Source of the DNA: Gloeocapsopsis sp. IPPAS B-1203
GTDB taxonomy: Bacteria > Cyanobacteriota > Cyanobacteriia > Cyanobacteriales > Chroococcidiopsidaceae
Direction: 5' to 3'
DNA length: 64,000 nt
Assembly: GCF_002749975.1 (NCBI RefSeq)
Contig: NZ_PEIG01000003.1
Location: forward strand, 372,001-436,000
In this document: positions 53,284 through 63,956 of the stretch, in pieces
Position numbering within the stretch: position 1 is the stretch's first letter
Layout of the letters: every line of letters starts with the position of its first letter
The notes under the pieces: model-generated
Seen by the model: only the letters and a program-made list of their open reading frames with translations
Told to the model about the DNA's origin: nothing
Databases searched by the model: none
Made by a program: the position numbers and the translations under genes

Positions 53284-55989
53284 TTACTTAGCCTTGGAAC
53301 TAGATGCTGTGCTCGTCCTGCTACCAGATTGACTGCGAGTTGTCTTTTTCTTAGCAGTAGTTGATGACTTTGATGCCGATTTACCATTACTGCTTGTTGA
53401 ACTACGACGAGTTGATTTTTTACTAGTCGCTTTTGTTGCTAGTAGTTCGAGTGCGATCGCGAGCGTGATATCTTCTACCGATTTACCTTCGGGTAAGCCA
53501 ACGTTTGTTTTACCATGCTTGACATAAGGACCGTAAGGACCATCGTAGATATTCACTGCTTCTCCATCATCAGGATGCGAACCTAGCTCTTTTAAAGGTG
53601 GCTTAGTCTTACTCCGACCGCCACCGCGTCCTTTTTTAGGTTCTGATAATAATTCTAAAGCTCTTTCCAAAGTCACCGTAAAAACATCATCCCCAGCTTT
53701 GAGCGATCGGTAGTCTTTTCCTTCTTTTCCTTGGTCATGTGCTACATATGGACCAAAAGGACCAATAGATGCTTGGATTTTGCCACCTGTTGCGGGGTGA
53801 GTGCCTAACAACCGAGGCAAAGACAAAAGCCCAACCGCTTTATCGAGTGTCAGGTTTTCAATTGTCATTCCTTTAGGAAATGATGCTGTTTTAGGTTTAG
53901 GATTCTCTTCAGTAGCGTCTCCCAGTTGAATATAAGGACCGCGACTACCAATCAGTACATAAATCGGTTCTCCTGTTTCCGGATGGCGACCTAGTTGATC
54001 GGGACCTTCAGTTTTTTGCCGCAGCAATACTTCGACTTGCGCCGGATCTAAATCTGCTGGATTAACATCTTTGGGAATTGACGCCGTGACAACACCATCA
54101 CCATTTTCCACTTCAATATAAGGACCAAATTTCCCAATGCGGACTTTCGCAGCTAAGTCTTCAAGTTCTACAGTGCGGGCTGTATTCGGATCGATTTGGT
54201 TTTCGCGTTCTTTTACGAGAGTTTCTAACCCAGAATCGCCCAAATAAAATTCTTGTAAGTAAGGTAGCCAGTTCACTTCACCTGTAGCAATATCGTCTAG
54301 CGTTTGCTCCATTTTGGAAGTAAAGCTGGTGTTGACCAAATCAGGAAAATGTTTTTCTAGTAATCCTGTGACGGCAAAAGCAGTAAACGTGGGAACTAGT
54401 GCATTACTAACAAGTTGAGCATAACCACGGTCAATGATTGTGCCAATAATACTTGCGTAAGTACTCGGACGACCAATTCCTTCACTTTCTAGAGTTTTGA
54501 CTAATGAAGCTTCAGTATAACGGGCTGGCGGCTGTGTTTCGTGTTTAATTGCTTCGAGTTTCTTACAATTCGGGCGATCGCCAACTTTAAGATTTGGCAA
54601 AATCACCTCTTGATCTTCCAATGCTGCTTCAGGATCGTCAGAACCTTCGACATAGGCGCGTAAATATCCTGGAAAATCAATGCGCTTACCACTTGAACGA
54701 AATCCCGCATCTTCGACTTGCAAATGCATCACAATTTGAGTTTGCTTCGCATCTGCCATTTGACTAGCAACAGTACGTTTCCAAATCAAGTCATATAGCG
54801 CGAGTTCCCGCCCACTTAAACCAGTTTCTTGTGGTGTTCTAAACGTACTTCCCGCTGGACGAATTGCTTCGTGGGCTTCTTGCGCGCCTTTACTTTTAGT
54901 TGTGTATTGTCGGGGTGAAGGGTTGAGGTATTGTTTACCGTAGAGTTGTTCAACACAAGTTCGCGCGGCGGCGATCGCCTGATCTGATAAATGCACCGAA
55001 TCAGTTCGCATATAGGTAATATACCCTTGCTCGTACAAACTTTGCGCTGTCCGCATTGTATCCCGTGCTGATAGCCTTAATTTTCGGTTAGATTCCTGTT
55101 GCAGCGTTGAAGTTGTGAATGGTGGTGCAGGCTTGCGCGTGACTGGACGTTCTTCTAAGTCTGTAACTTTCCATTGTTTTCCTTTGAGGCGGTCTTTTAA
55201 AGCTTTCGCTTCCGCTTCATTGAGTAAAACAACCTTCCGCCCAGCAATTAATTTTCCAGTTGCTTCATCAAAATCACTACCATTCGCTATCTTGGTTCCA
55301 CCCAGCGTCACTAGTCGTGATTCAAAAGCGTTGTTTGACGCACTACCAGCGCTTTCCGCCTCCAATTCTGCCTTCAAATCCCAATAAGTCGCTTGACGAA
55401 AAGCACGACGCTGGCGTTCTTTTTCTACCAACAGCCGCACTGCTACTGACTGTACTCGTCCTGCTGATAAACCCCAAGCGATCTTCTTCCACAGCAGGGG
55501 CGACAGAGTATAACCAACAAGTCGATCTAAAATTCTTCTTGTTTCTTGAGCGCGTACCAGCTGCTCATCAACATCACGGCAATTTTTCAATGCCTTACGG
55601 ATTGCATCTTGCGTAATCTCATGAAATACCATTCGCTTGATTGGAACTTTCGGCTTGAGTAGCTGCAATAAATGCCAACTGATACTTTCACCTTCGCGGT
55701 CTTCATCTGTCGCAAGTACCAGTTCATCTGCATTTTTCAGCGCTTCTTTCAGTTGGGTAACAACCTTTTTTTTATCTTTGGGGACGATATACAACGGTTC
55801 AAAGTCAGCGTCCACATTAACACCCAGCTGCGCCCATTTTTCTCCCTTCACTGCTGGGGGGATATCGCTAGCCGACTGCGGAAGGTCGCGGATATGACCC
55901 ATAGACGCTTCCACGCGATAACCATTTGGCAAGTAGTTACGAATGGTACGGGCTTTAGTGGGAGATTCGACAATGACCAGAGTTGACAT
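53284..55989 (-). CDS. topA: DNA topoisomerase I (type IA)
   Basis: 901 residues from the ATG at 55989 ([20 protein letters not shown]). Toprim domain (1-150) with [15 protein letters not shown], catalytic tyrosine in [20 protein letters not shown] at about 326, and [17 protein letters not shown]. The C-terminal third holds about four topo_C repeats (LGxHPxTGxxIxxxxGPxGPYV) in place of zinc fingers, then a Lys/Ser/Thr-rich tail from about 850 that probably binds DNA. It relaxes negative supercoils. No terminator is obvious. Confidence 0.97.
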   Translation of the reverse strand: MSTLVIVESPTKARTIRNYLPNGYRVEASMGHIRDLPQSASDIPPAVKGEKWAQLGVNVDADFEPLYIVPKDKKKVVTQLKEALKNADELVLATDEDREGESISWHLLQLLKPKVPIKRMVFHEITQDAIRKALKNCRDVDEQLVRAQETRRILDRLVGYTLSPLLWKKIAWGLSAGRVQSVAVRLLVEKERQRRAFRQATYWDLKAELEAESAGSASNNAFESRLVTLGGTKIANGSDFDEATGKLIAGRKVVLLNEAEAKALKDRLKGKQWKVTDLEERPVTRKPAPPFTTSTLQQESNRKLRLSARDTMRTAQSLYEQGYITYMRTDSVHLSDQAIAAARTCVEQLYGKQYLNPSPRQYTTKSKGAQEAHEAIRPAGSTFRTPQETGLSGRELALYDLIWKRTVASQMADAKQTQIVMHLQVEDAGFRSSGKRIDFPGYLRAYVEGSDDPEAALEDQEVILPNLKVGDRPNCKKLEAIKHETQPPARYTEASLVKTLESEGIGRPSTYASIIGTIIDRGYAQLVSNALVPTFTAFAVTGLLEKHFPDLVNTSFTSKMEQTLDDIATGEVNWLPYLQEFYLGDSGLETLVKERENQIDPNTARTVELEDLAAKVRIGKFGPYIEVENGDGVVTASIPKDVNPADLDPAQVEVLLRQKTEGPDQLGRHPETGEPIYVLIGSRGPYIQLGDATEENPKPKTASFPKGMTIENLTLDKAVGLLSLPRLLGTHPATGGKIQASIGPFGPYVAHDQGKEGKDYRSLKAGDDVFTVTLERALELLSEPKKGRGGGRSKTKPPLKELGSHPDDGEAVNIYDGPYGPYVKHGKTNVGLPEGKSVEDITLAIALELLATKATSKKSTRRSSTSSNGKSASKSSTTAKKKTTRSQSGSRTSTASSSKAK

Positions 55990-56099
55990 GGGTTCTTGCA
56001 AATAAAAATAGCAGCTAGGCTAAACAGACAACTTTAAAGAAATTGCCTCAATTGTCAAGAGGCACTGTTAGAGGACAAGGGTAAGAGGGAAGCAACTCC

Positions 56100-56123
56100 C
56101 AATTCAGATTTAAATCTAAATTG
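56100..56123. promoter_or_regulatory. Palindrome upstream of topA
   Basis: CAATTCAGATTT / AAATCTAAATTG is a 24-bp palindrome with one mismatched pair of positions (11 of 12 half-site positions pair). It is about 110 bases upstream of topA in a 557-base divergent gap that otherwise shows only AT-rich sequence. Confidence 0.35.
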
Positions 56124-56546
56124 TTCTCTTTTAATAGTGGTACCCCTAGATCTCTACGTTATAACTAACAAATTTACCTTCGACAAAAGTTTCTCAAGCT
56201 ACATTTCAGCTTAATGAGAATTTGTCAGCTCCACAAGTACCCTCATAAATGTAAAAAAAATTACCTAAAAATTAGGGAAAAATCCTTAGAAGTTAAATTG
56301 TGGCTTTGCTAGAAGTGATGCGATGGAATTGAGTGTATTGTTCCAGTTTTAAACCGTCATCATAAAAGAGCTACACCATGATTAAGACCTCTTACAAAGA
56401 TGTTTGGTGGTTTTATGTAGTCTAATACATTACCCTCTAGGGATTTTTGCGATCGCAGACAAAAACAAACTGCATAAATAGCGCACAATTTCTCAGAGTT
56501 GTCTATCTTATCTAAAATAAAAACAAATCCATACTAGGCAGTGTTT

Positions 56547-57296
56547 ATGGCAACCCAACTTGAGCAAACCAAAGCGCTACAACCAGTGGTATCTTGGGAA
56601 GCGTTGCCCGACGACTTTCAATTAGAGGATGAACCTGTGGAATATACAGGTCAACCAATTATCGCAGGTGCATTGCGTGAAAGCTTAGAAATTAGTGGTT
56701 TTATTCAACCACAAATGTTAATCGCATCGAATTTTGGTTTGTGTGCGACTATCAGCGGGCAATTTGTCGTTAAAGCACCCGATTGGGTTTATGTTGCTCA
56801 TGTTAACCAAGCATTGAGCGATCGCAAAAGCTACACCCCCAATCTCGAAGGCGATGTTCCCCAAGTCGTGATGGAATTTTTATCCGACGCCGATGGGCAA
56901 GAATATTCGGTAAAACGCACCTATCCACCAGGGAAGTGGTTTTTTTACGAGCAAATTTTACAAGTTCCGATTTATGTCATCTTTGACCCCAGTGATGGAT
57001 TATTGGAATCCTATCAACTCGAAAACGGACGCTACGAGCTTCAGCAACCGGATGAAAATGGTCGCCATTGGCTTGAGTCAATGAAGTTGTTTTTAGGAAC
57101 TTGGCAAGGAACGAAAGAAGCACGAACGAGCTATTGGTTGCGGTGGTGGGATCAATCGGGTAATTTGTTACCCTGTGCGGTGGAATTGATTGAAATTGAA
57201 CGCCAACGCGCTGAACAAGAACGTCAGCAAAAAGAACGACTGATCGCCTTTTTGCGATCGCAGGGCATTGATCCGAATAATTTGCCAACAGCATAG
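56547..57296 (+). CDS. Uma2-family (DUF820) endonuclease-like protein
   Basis: 249 residues from the ATG at 56547. PD-(D/E)XK-like core: VVKAPDWVYVA at about 75 (Asp), VVMEFLSDADGQEYSVKRTY at about 108 (Glu with downstream Lys), FFYEQILQVPIYVIFDPSDG. C-terminal coiled-coil IEIERQRAEQERQQKERLIA and FLRSQGIDPNNL. These are amplified in cyanobacterial genomes; DNA cleavage is inferred from the fold, biological role unknown. Confidence 0.85.
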   Translation: MATQLEQTKALQPVVSWEALPDDFQLEDEPVEYTGQPIIAGALRESLEISGFIQPQMLIASNFGLCATISGQFVVKAPDWVYVAHVNQALSDRKSYTPNLEGDVPQVVMEFLSDADGQEYSVKRTYPPGKWFFYEQILQVPIYVIFDPSDGLLESYQLENGRYELQQPDENGRHWLESMKLFLGTWQGTKEARTSYWLRWWDQSGNLLPCAVELIEIERQRAEQERQQKERLIAFLRSQGIDPNNLPTA

Positions 57297-57384
57297 ATAT
57301 TACAGAAAAAATGTTGGGGTGCGATCGCCTTTTACATCCGTGTCGTACGTAAATATCTTTTCACATCTTCAGCTAGAAAAGATA

Positions 57385-57411
57385 TGAGATAATTTCTCAA
57401 TAAATTTGAGA
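57385..57411. promoter_or_regulatory. TGAGA inverted and direct repeats upstream of the AraC gene
   Basis: TGAGA-taatt-TCTCA (57385-57399) followed by another TGAGA at 57407-57411, 17-43 bases before the ATG. The first is loosely Fur-box-like and could equally be an autoregulatory AraC site. Confidence 0.4.
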
Positions 57412-57427
57412 ATAATACTTGGCTAAA

Positions 57428-58456
57428 ATGACAAAAATTTATACAAGCAAGGAGTGGCCAGAAATCGAGGAAGAGGGTTATCGAAATGGCAAGGTTTCTT
57501 ACCATGATGATGGTATTGAAAGTGTTGAAATCTGGCAACATCCACTTCAAAAAGGTTTAGTAAGTGCGACTCCACTTTGCTTGGGACTTCAAACCGATGT
57601 TGTTAACGTTGAGTATCCAGAGACTTATGCGAATGATTGTCTAGAGACAGATGCTACCGGATACCCTACAATAACTCTGGTTTTTCGGAGTGCTGGGGTG
57701 CAATTAGAGCAAATTTTTGGTGTGAATGAAGATGCTTGCGAACAGTCTGGAGAAAGCTATTTATTTTACTATCCCGTAGAAACGCGAGAGGTTGAGACAC
57801 ACATTGCGGGACAAGATATAAATGTCAGAATTCGCCTACAACCGCATTTGCTGCGATTACTGAGTAAAGGTCAGGAAGCAAATTTACCTTGCTTGCTTAA
57901 ACCATTTTTGGAAACGGACACCCCATCTTCATTTTATCAATCATTGGGCAAGATGACTCCGGCGATGCAAGTAGCGTTGCAGCAACTGCTACATTGTCCA
58001 TTTCAAGGAATCATGCGACGTACTTATTTAGAAGCAAAAACACTCGAACTGATTACTCTACAATTGGCTCAATTGTTTAACGATGGTACACCTTCGTACC
58101 AGCAAGTTAGCTTAAAAAGCAGTGATATTGAGCGCATCTATCAAGCGAGAGATATTCTGATTCAAAATTCTACTAATCCACCGTCATTAGTTGAATTAGC
58201 ACGACGAGTGCAGTTAAACGATCGCAAACTCAAGCAAGGATTTCGCCAAATCTTCGATAATACAGTATTTGGCTACTTGCACGATTATCGTTTAGAGAAA
58301 GCTTGTCAACTCCTCATCGAAGACCGAATGAATATAGCAGAGGTGTCTTATGCGGTAGGGTTTGCCAATAGAGGTTACTTTGCGGCTGCATTTCGCAAGA
58401 AGTTTGGCATAAATCCCAGTGATTATCAAGCACAATGGCGTAAAAAGTCCGCCTAG
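57428..58456 (+). CDS. AraC-family transcriptional regulator (PchR-like)
   Basis: 342 residues from the ATG at 57428. N-terminal effector domain, then two helix-turn-helices at the C-terminus: PPSLVELARRVQLNDRKLKQ, GFRQIFDNTVFGYLHDYRLE, and MNIAEVSYAVGFANRGYFAA, AFRKKFGINPSDYQAQWRKK. PchR-type regulators activate siderophore receptor genes when the siderophore is present; the receptor gene is next. Confidence 0.88.
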   Translation: MTKIYTSKEWPEIEEEGYRNGKVSYHDDGIESVEIWQHPLQKGLVSATPLCLGLQTDVVNVEYPETYANDCLETDATGYPTITLVFRSAGVQLEQIFGVNEDACEQSGESYLFYYPVETREVETHIAGQDINVRIRLQPHLLRLLSKGQEANLPCLLKPFLETDTPSSFYQSLGKMTPAMQVALQQLLHCPFQGIMRRTYLEAKTLELITLQLAQLFNDGTPSYQQVSLKSSDIERIYQARDILIQNSTNPPSLVELARRVQLNDRKLKQGFRQIFDNTVFGYLHDYRLEKACQLLIEDRMNIAEVSYAVGFANRGYFAAAFRKKFGINPSDYQAQWRKKSA

Positions 58457-58532
58457 CGATCGCATTTGACCCTGTAGAGATCACCTAAAGTCACAAAATA
58501 CCCTATGGTAACTACGAGTTATTGAAATCTAG

Positions 58533-61073
58533 TTGCAAGTGTTTAGCGCGGTCGTGGTGTGTAAAGCTATAGGTCAAAAATATCAAATTCTTGTCGCCAT
58601 AGGTGCGATTTCAATTCTGACAGTAAAACCTGCTCAAGCAAATTCAACGCGGATTCAGGATATTATTCATCATCAAAGTGCGGCACTACTAGCGCAAGAA
58701 TCTAGTGTAACAGTAGTGCCAGTAACGGGAGTGCAAGTCAATCCTACAGCGAAGGGCGTAGAGGTGATTTTACAAACTCTTCAAGGAGAACAGTTACAAG
58801 TTACAAACCGCAATGCTGGTAATAACTTTATTGCTGATATTCCCAATGCCCAATTGCGTCTGCCTAGCGGTGAGGCTTTTACATTTCGCTCAGAAAAACC
58901 AGTTACGGGAATTACTGAAATAACGGTTGCTAACTTTGATGCTAATACTATCCGCGTGACAGTGACGGGTGCAGCAGGAATACCAGTTGTAGAATTGTTT
59001 GACAGCGACGAGGGTTTAGTTTTTGGCTTCACACCAGTTGTCTCCTCTGCCCAAACTCCACCAAGCGATCAGCCATCAAATCAAGGCGATGAACTGATTG
59101 AATTAATCGTCACAGGACAGCAAGATGGTTATCGCATACCTGAAGCCTCAACTGCAACGAGAACCGATACGCCTTTGCGAGATATCCCTGGTTCAATACA
59201 AGTGATTCCCCGACAGCTACTAGAAGACCAGAATACGATACGAATACAGGATGCACTACAGAACGTCAGCGGCGTAAACAGGCAAGGAAATTACGGAGGA
59301 ACAGATGCGGGTGGATATACCATTCGTGGTTTTGCACAAGAGGGAAACTTTCGCAATGGTCTTGCTGATAATGACTTCTATTCCTCGGTAGATACCGCCA
59401 ATATTGAACGCATTGAGGTTCTCAAAGGACCTGCTTCTGTTTTATTTGGTCAGGTTGAACCAGGAGGGATTGTTAATGTTGTTACGAAACAACCCCTCAG
59501 TACTCCCTATTATTCGGCTGACTTTAGTGTCGGCAATTACGCATTTTATCGTCCCAGTTTTGATTTATCAGGACCCCTCACCGATGACGGTTCGCTGCTA
59601 TACCGACTCAACGTTGCTTATCAAAATGCTGGGAGTTTTCGCGATTTTAACTTTACAGAACGTCTGTTTGTTGCGCCTGTCATTACTTGGAATATTAGCG
59701 ATCGCACTTCATTAACTTTTGACTTAGAATACCAGAACAATAATTATCTGTTTGATCGCGGACTTCCTGCTATCGGAGATAGACCCGCGCCCGTCCCTAT
59801 TAGTCGTTTGGTTGGTCTTCCTGAAAGTATTTATGATGATAGTACCTTTCGGGCTGGCTACAGGTTTCAGCATCAATTTAGCGACGATTGGGAGTTACGC
59901 AATGCCTTTTCTTTTGTGTCTGGCAGATCGGGAGGCACTTATGCTATTGGTGGTAGTGAGCTTATTGATGAGCAATTCAGCCCAATAAGTGTGGGGCGCG
60001 ATGACTTCTTGCGAGAAATTTATACACTACAAACAGAATTAGTCGGACGGTTCAATACGGGTTCGATTCTCCACCAACCTTTATTGGGGGTGGAGTTAAG
60101 ACGCAATGTGTGGAATTATACTTCATTCGATGTGACAGAACCCCTACTTCTCGACATTTTTAATCCTAATTATGATGTTGCGTTTCCTGATATACCTGAT
60201 GAAGAAACTTTCTCGTATACAACTCGCCGAGATACTTTAGGAATTTACCTCCAAGATCAAATTACCTTTGCCGATAATTTAAAGCTCTTGATTGGCGGAC
60301 GTTTTGATGCTTTTCACCGCAGAGATGACTTCGGAACACCAGAAGAGGAATCGCTGACGAGCTTTAGTCCCCGTGTTGGTATTGTCTATCAGCCCATTGA
60401 GCCGATTTCGCTCTACGCCAGCTACACGCGATCATTTCAACCCGATCGATTTCTCGGTCGTTCTGTAACCAATACCCCCTTTGAGCCAACTATCGGTAGG
60501 CAGTATGAAATTGGTATCAAGGCAGATATCAGCGAACAACTTTCAGCAACACTAGCAGCCTTCGAGATTACTAAAACCAATGTTCTAACAACCGATCCCA
60601 TTAATCCAGATTTTTCTATTCAAGTGGGCGCACAAAGAAGCCGAGGTATCGAATTAGACATTAGTGGTGAAATTCTTCCAGGTTGGAATATTATCACATC
60701 TTACGCCTACATCAACGCGATTACCTCAGAAGACAACACCATTCCCGTTGGCAATCGGCTGATTAACGTTCCCGAACACGCGGCTAGTCTCTGGACAACT
60801 TATGAAATTCAAAGCGGTGATTTGCAAGGTTTGGGTTTTGGTTTAGGACTCTACTACGTAGGAGATAGAAATGCTGATCTTGAAAACACAGCCATTTTGC
60901 CCAGCTATTTTAGAACTGATTCAGCAATCTATTACAAACGGGAGAACTGGAAATTAGCATTTAATTTCCAAAATATTTTCAATGAAACCTACTACGAGAC
61001 TTCTCAAACCAGAAATATTATCTATCCTGGCGCACCTTTCACTGTGATTGGCTCATTTTCTATCGAGTTCTAA
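58533..61073 (+). CDS. TonB-dependent siderophore receptor with N-terminal AMIN domain
   Basis: 846 residues from a TTG at 58533; GTG codons at 58539-58557 are alternatives. Signal peptide YQILVAIGAISILTVKPAQA. AMIN domain at about residues 60-170 (PVTGVQVNPTAKGVEVILQT), TonB box-like ELIELIVTGQQD, plug at about 205-320 (DIPGSIQVIPRQLLEDQNTI, IERIEVLKGPASVLFGQVEP, GGIVNVVTKQPL), then a 22-strand barrel ending in aromatic F (IGSFSIEF). Outer membrane; imports ferric siderophores. The AMIN fusion is common in cyanobacterial receptors and may bind peptidoglycan. Confidence 0.92.
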   Translation: MQVFSAVVVCKAIGQKYQILVAIGAISILTVKPAQANSTRIQDIIHHQSAALLAQESSVTVVPVTGVQVNPTAKGVEVILQTLQGEQLQVTNRNAGNNFIADIPNAQLRLPSGEAFTFRSEKPVTGITEITVANFDANTIRVTVTGAAGIPVVELFDSDEGLVFGFTPVVSSAQTPPSDQPSNQGDELIELIVTGQQDGYRIPEASTATRTDTPLRDIPGSIQVIPRQLLEDQNTIRIQDALQNVSGVNRQGNYGGTDAGGYTIRGFAQEGNFRNGLADNDFYSSVDTANIERIEVLKGPASVLFGQVEPGGIVNVVTKQPLSTPYYSADFSVGNYAFYRPSFDLSGPLTDDGSLLYRLNVAYQNAGSFRDFNFTERLFVAPVITWNISDRTSLTFDLEYQNNNYLFDRGLPAIGDRPAPVPISRLVGLPESIYDDSTFRAGYRFQHQFSDDWELRNAFSFVSGRSGGTYAIGGSELIDEQFSPISVGRDDFLREIYTLQTELVGRFNTGSILHQPLLGVELRRNVWNYTSFDVTEPLLLDIFNPNYDVAFPDIPDEETFSYTTRRDTLGIYLQDQITFADNLKLLIGGRFDAFHRRDDFGTPEEESLTSFSPRVGIVYQPIEPISLYASYTRSFQPDRFLGRSVTNTPFEPTIGRQYEIGIKADISEQLSATLAAFEITKTNVLTTDPINPDFSIQVGAQRSRGIELDISGEILPGWNIITSYAYINAITSEDNTIPVGNRLINVPEHAASLWTTYEIQSGDLQGLGFGLGLYYVGDRNADLENTAILPSYFRTDSAIYYKRENWKLAFNFQNIFNETYYETSQTRNIIYPGAPFTVIGSFSIEF

Positions 61074-61092
61074 TGTTTTTGTTTAGCTCACA

Positions 61093-62142
61093 ATGTTCCT
61101 AGATTGCCACAACCTGAATCGATACGTTAGTCTTGTCTTTCTCACCGTCATTTTGATCGCAGCTTGCCAAGGTGGTATTACTAACAGTCCTAGTTTAGAT
61201 GAGCCGCCATCCACTGATTGTCGAATGATTAACCATGCTGGAGGTAAAACCACGATTTGTGGCAAACCTCAAAAAGTAGCGGCTTTGGAACCAAAAATAC
61301 TAAGTATGATGCTTGCGCTTGATGTGCAACCTGCTGCTTACGCTGATGCTTATTTGGTACAGTCACCCCAATTTGACAACCCTAGCACACAGATTCCTTA
61401 CTTGGGCAATTTTATCACGAGTCAGCCGGTGAATTTAGGCGAGCGATCGCAGCCCTCTTTGGAAACTTTAACTCTAGTCAAACCAAATTTAATCTTAGGC
61501 GTAAGCTCTCAGGAAAATAAACTGCTGTCTTCAATTGCTCCTACAGTGCTAATAAACATTGATACACAGGGATGGCAAGATAATATTCAAATTGTCGCTA
61601 AAGCACTCAATCGAGAAGATAATGTACAACAGGTGATTGATTCGTATCAGCAACAGCTTGCCGAAGTTCGCACTAAACTAGCCCCTTTCGTAAACACTCA
61701 TCCGCGAGTGTTGAATGTCATTTGCAGTCAATCGATGGACTACATTGAGATTGCATACGCTGGGGATGCAGTTCGGATCTTGGAAGCCGTTGGATTTCAA
61801 CCTGTATTACTTAACAATGTGGAGCAAAAACCAGGAGTCCGACCCATAGTTACTATTGAAACATTATCTCAACTCGATGCAGATATTATTATTGTTCATA
61901 CTTGGCTTGAGCAATGGGAAGGCAATTCTACTTATAACGTCCCGCTAGCAGAACTCAAGCAAAAATGGGTTAAAAATCCCCTGCTGCATAATTCACGAGC
62001 ATGGAAAGAAGGTCGAGTTTACTTCGTTGACTATCAAATGTGGGGTAGTGTTATTGGTGGACCTATTGCTGATTCTCTGATATTAGAACAGTTGCCAACA
62101 CTTCTACTTTCACCTTCCCAAGGTAATTTAAATCCGACATGA
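61093..62142 (+). CDS. Iron-siderophore ABC transporter substrate-binding lipoprotein
   Basis: 349 residues. Lipobox LIAAC with Cys at about residue 25, then the FecB/FhuD fold: KVAALEPKILSMMLALDVQP, YLGNFITSQPVNLGERSQPS, LETLTLVKPNLILGVSSQ and QLDADIIIVHTWLEQWEG. It carries siderophore across the periplasm from the receptor encoded 19 bases upstream. The FecCDE-type permease and ATPase are not in the window. Confidence 0.9.
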   Translation: MFLDCHNLNRYVSLVFLTVILIAACQGGITNSPSLDEPPSTDCRMINHAGGKTTICGKPQKVAALEPKILSMMLALDVQPAAYADAYLVQSPQFDNPSTQIPYLGNFITSQPVNLGERSQPSLETLTLVKPNLILGVSSQENKLLSSIAPTVLINIDTQGWQDNIQIVAKALNREDNVQQVIDSYQQQLAEVRTKLAPFVNTHPRVLNVICSQSMDYIEIAYAGDAVRILEAVGFQPVLLNNVEQKPGVRPIVTIETLSQLDADIIIVHTWLEQWEGNSTYNVPLAELKQKWVKNPLLHNSRAWKEGRVYFVDYQMWGSVIGGPIADSLILEQLPTLLLSPSQGNLNPT

Positions 62143-62228
62143 AATAGGTAGAAATGGGAATTTTTGCAGCCTGTGCAGTGCTAGATAATTCAAGTATCTA
62201 ACTAACAAACCCTAGATGATGAGGGTTT

Positions 62229-63026
62229 TTATTGTTCATGCGATCGCCCTGCTTCTCTCACTGCTGCAACATCTAATTCTAGTGCTTCTGCAACTTGTTC
62301 CAAAGTTAATCCTAACTTCAATAACCGAGGCACTGCTTCCAATTTACCCTCAACACGTCCCTTACGTTCTCCGTCTTCCAAGCCTTCTTGGTAAACCCTT
62401 GTTTGTTTCAAATCGCCTAATCCTAACATTGCTCGAATCTCCGCTTGACTCTTGTGAGGAAACTTATAAACAACGATCGTTTCTATTAATTCTACTAATT
62501 TTCTACTTACCTGTTCATCAGTAATTTGTCTACTTTGCTCAATTAGACTCCTGGCTTTTACACTTGCTACTTCTGGTGGTTCAACCAATAGTATAAGAGT
62601 TCCTAAACCGATTGATTGATGAGCAAAATCTTTCAACTCATCTAAGTAGATTACTTGCACCCGTTGACTTTCAAAAAACTCCCAGTAGCGCGTAGGTACT
62701 CCCAGATCGAGGCGACGACTCATCCAAATCACTGTTCCCCGCCAATCGTTGAGCATTTCCGTCTTATCCAGATAGATAAAAATCTCGGTGAGGAGGCGAG
62801 AGTATAACCCAGGATCAGATTGAAACTGAAATTCGGTGAAATGAATTGGTTGGTTTAACTGTGGTTGTTTGGGCAAAAACACCCCATCAATGCGAAAGGC
62901 TGTTTGCTTGACTTCCACTGATAAAAATTCATACGCCTCTGCTTCAACTGAAGATTGACCCAGCAATTCAAAAAAAACACTCGGAAATGTCTTAAACAGT
63001 CGATAGAGAATTGAATCAGTTTTCAC
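62229..63026 (-). CDS. DUF2887/Rpn-like PD-(D/E)XK protein
   Basis: 265 residues, GTG start. FYRLF-type N-terminus MKTDSILYRLFKTFPSVFFE, core AFRIDGVFLPKQPQ (Asp) with HFTEFQFQSDPGLYSRLLTE (Glu-x-Gln), GTVIWMSRR, and a C-terminal coiled region QEGLEDGERKGRVEGKLEAV ending in LTLEQVAEALELDVAAVREA. Related to Rpn recombination-promoting nucleases; widely multiplied in cyanobacteria. Confidence 0.85.
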   Translation of the reverse strand: MKTDSILYRLFKTFPSVFFELLGQSSVEAEAYEFLSVEVKQTAFRIDGVFLPKQPQLNQPIHFTEFQFQSDPGLYSRLLTEIFIYLDKTEMLNDWRGTVIWMSRRLDLGVPTRYWEFFESQRVQVIYLDELKDFAHQSIGLGTLILLVEPPEVASVKARSLIEQSRQITDEQVSRKLVELIETIVVYKFPHKSQAEIRAMLGLGDLKQTRVYQEGLEDGERKGRVEGKLEAVPRLLKLGLTLEQVAEALELDVAAVREAGRSHEQ

Positions 63027-63136
63027 ACAATAAAAAGACTATCTCAGAATAAATATAATGGGTAGAAATAAACGTAACTAAAAGGTTGGTAATTGGTAAC
63101 TGGTAATTGGTCAAGCTAAAGAATTTCTATGACCTG

Positions 63137-63697
63137 TTACCCGATAAAAGATTTCACGGTTAAAGTAAATCCAGGAACAACATCCTCCCCACTCAAAACT
63201 GCTGTTGCTGGATACTGTGTAATTGATTGATCTGCCCTGTATACCCAAGCTTGTTGATTTTGACGGTCAAATAACCATCCCAACCGTACGCCATTTTCGA
63301 TATACTCGCGCATTTTTGCTTGTAGCGTTTCCAAACTATCAGTTTTAGAGCGAATTTCTATCACAAAATCAGGAGCTAAATTCAAAAAAGAATCTTCCTG
63401 CTCGTCCCAATTTTCTGGTAATCTGCCTTTAGCAACAAAAGCCGCATCAGGAGATCTTACAGCAGTATTTGCTAAGCGAAAACCACAACTTGAGCTAAAG
63501 ACTTCACCAAGATCGTTACTTTCCACCCAGTTTAGTAGGTAAGCTCCTGCTTTAATTTCGCGATTACTAGAAATCCCTCCTGTAGGTGGCATAATGACTA
63601 ACGTCCCGTCAGCATTCCGCTCAAATTGTAAATCTGGATTTTTGGAACTGATTTGCATTAACTCTTCATCAGTTACAGTAGCCCAAGATGAAATCAT
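63137..63697 (-). CDS. Uma2-family (DUF820) endonuclease-like protein
   Basis: 186 residues from the ATG at 63697. Core: VRSPDAAFVAKGRLPENW (Asp), APDFVIEIRSKTDSLETLQA (Glu-x-Arg/Ser-Lys), MREYIENGVRLGWLFDRQNQ and VVPGFTLTVKSF. It is the compact form of the family. Only distantly like the larger member at 56547. Possible selfish or regulatory nuclease; function unknown. Confidence 0.88.
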   Translation of the reverse strand: MISSWATVTDEELMQISSKNPDLQFERNADGTLVIMPPTGGISSNREIKAGAYLLNWVESNDLGEVFSSSCGFRLANTAVRSPDAAFVAKGRLPENWDEQEDSFLNLAPDFVIEIRSKTDSLETLQAKMREYIENGVRLGWLFDRQNQQAWVYRADQSITQYPATAVLSGEDVVPGFTLTVKSFIG

Positions 63698-63956
63698 CAC
63701 TTTTTACCTTGAATTCAAAATCTAGTGATAATTTGGCATTTAACTATAAATTGATTGTAACCATAGCTATATGGAATAGTTCTTCTGTGCAAGTAACTTA
63801 TTATACCTGTAATAGTTACTTGCAATCTCTCATCAGCGCTGGTAATGAGTTGTGTCGCAGTCATTACCGAAAAGATGAAACACACATAAAAGGAACCATA
63901 TGATAGACAATAAAGTTAACACAGCGATTGTCTCATAGCCAAAACCTATATCACTC

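Noticed and set aside
55115-55986. Several open frames of 86-118 residues antisense to topA
   Set aside because: They lie wholly inside a clearly conserved topA gene and show no recognisable domain.
63688-63903. 71-residue frame between the Uma2 gene and ndhB
   Set aside because: No ribosome site, no recognisable motif, overlaps the start of the Uma2 gene on the other strand.
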